From an uncultured Parasutterella sp. (GTDB lineage: Bacteria > Pseudomonadota > Gammaproteobacteria > Burkholderiales > Burkholderiaceae_F): 23,274 bases of DNA. The position numbers were made by a program, and so were the translations under genes. Positions within the stretch are counted from its first letter, which is position 1. Each line of letters opens with the position of its first letter. Under the pieces are notes generated by a model. That model ran no database searches and was not told the DNA's origin. It was given only the letters and a program-made list of their open reading frames with translations. Shown one piece after another: positions 23,245 through 23,274 of this stretch. The stretch lies in the NCBI GenBank assembly GCA_900766055.1, contig CAAFTZ010000095.1:1-23274 (forward strand), written 5' to 3'.

Positions 23245-23274
23245 TGAACAACTCCAATCGAATCAGCGTCTTGA

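Noticed and set aside
1..23274. CRISPR array, insertion sequence or attachment site
   Set aside because: No regularly spaced repeats, transposase-like proteins or tRNA-fragment duplications were seen; the tRNA-Gly 3' end is not repeated in the window.

Overview
The window looks like a chromosomal segment of a beta-proteobacterium of the order Burkholderiales, most likely the gut-associated family Sutterellaceae (Sutterella/Parasutterella). The main clues are the conserved block murA-hisGD-hisBHAFIE-hinT-tatABC, a short-form HisG, moderate G+C, and a Tat-exported flavoprotein reductase with a separate multiheme cytochrome. The family assignment is an inference from gene content and order; no database search was run.

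Layout. Bases 1-152 (minus strand) are the 5' end of a group II intron, probably class C, inserted 7 nt past a transcription-terminator hairpin. This hairpin follows a flavodoxin/ferredoxin fusion gene (254-1003, -). A tRNA-Gly(CCC) and a GNAT acetyltransferase that appears to have lost about 19 internal residues follow on the plus strand. Bases 1834-6489 form an accessory respiratory module: a Tat-signal FAD reductase (2219-3685, -) with a tetraheme cytochrome c (1877-2203, -), a divergent sensor histidine kinase with a PhnD-like periplasmic domain (3876-5720, +), and its likely response regulator (5712-6380, -), which meets the kinase gene tail to tail. The same 14-bp palindromic sequence, ATGCCTAGGCATAT, lies upstream of both the reductase and the regulator, so it is a good candidate operator. 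The kinase probably senses a periplasmic compound, and the regulator then controls the reductase operon and itself. Three of the four canonical fumarate-reductase active-site residues are replaced in the reductase, so the electron acceptor is probably not fumarate.

Bases 6646-13994 hold housekeeping genes: trmB (+), then uppP with a small membrane-anchored protein, rarD, and an apparent operon of a small kinase-fold protein, ettA and mnmC (all -).

Bases 14203-23244 (-) form a long collinear run, read from right to left: murA, hisG, hisD, hisB, hisH, hisA, hisF, hisI, hisE, hinT, tatA, tatB, tatC, ending in a clear terminator. Many junctions are ATGA overlaps or gaps of a few bases. hisC, which usually sits between hisD and hisB in this order of bacteria, is absent. 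The Tat translocase encoded here would be the exporter for the Tat-signal reductase encoded in the same window.

No CRISPR array, insertion sequence or rRNA was seen. No gene-free stretch exceeds 300 bases.
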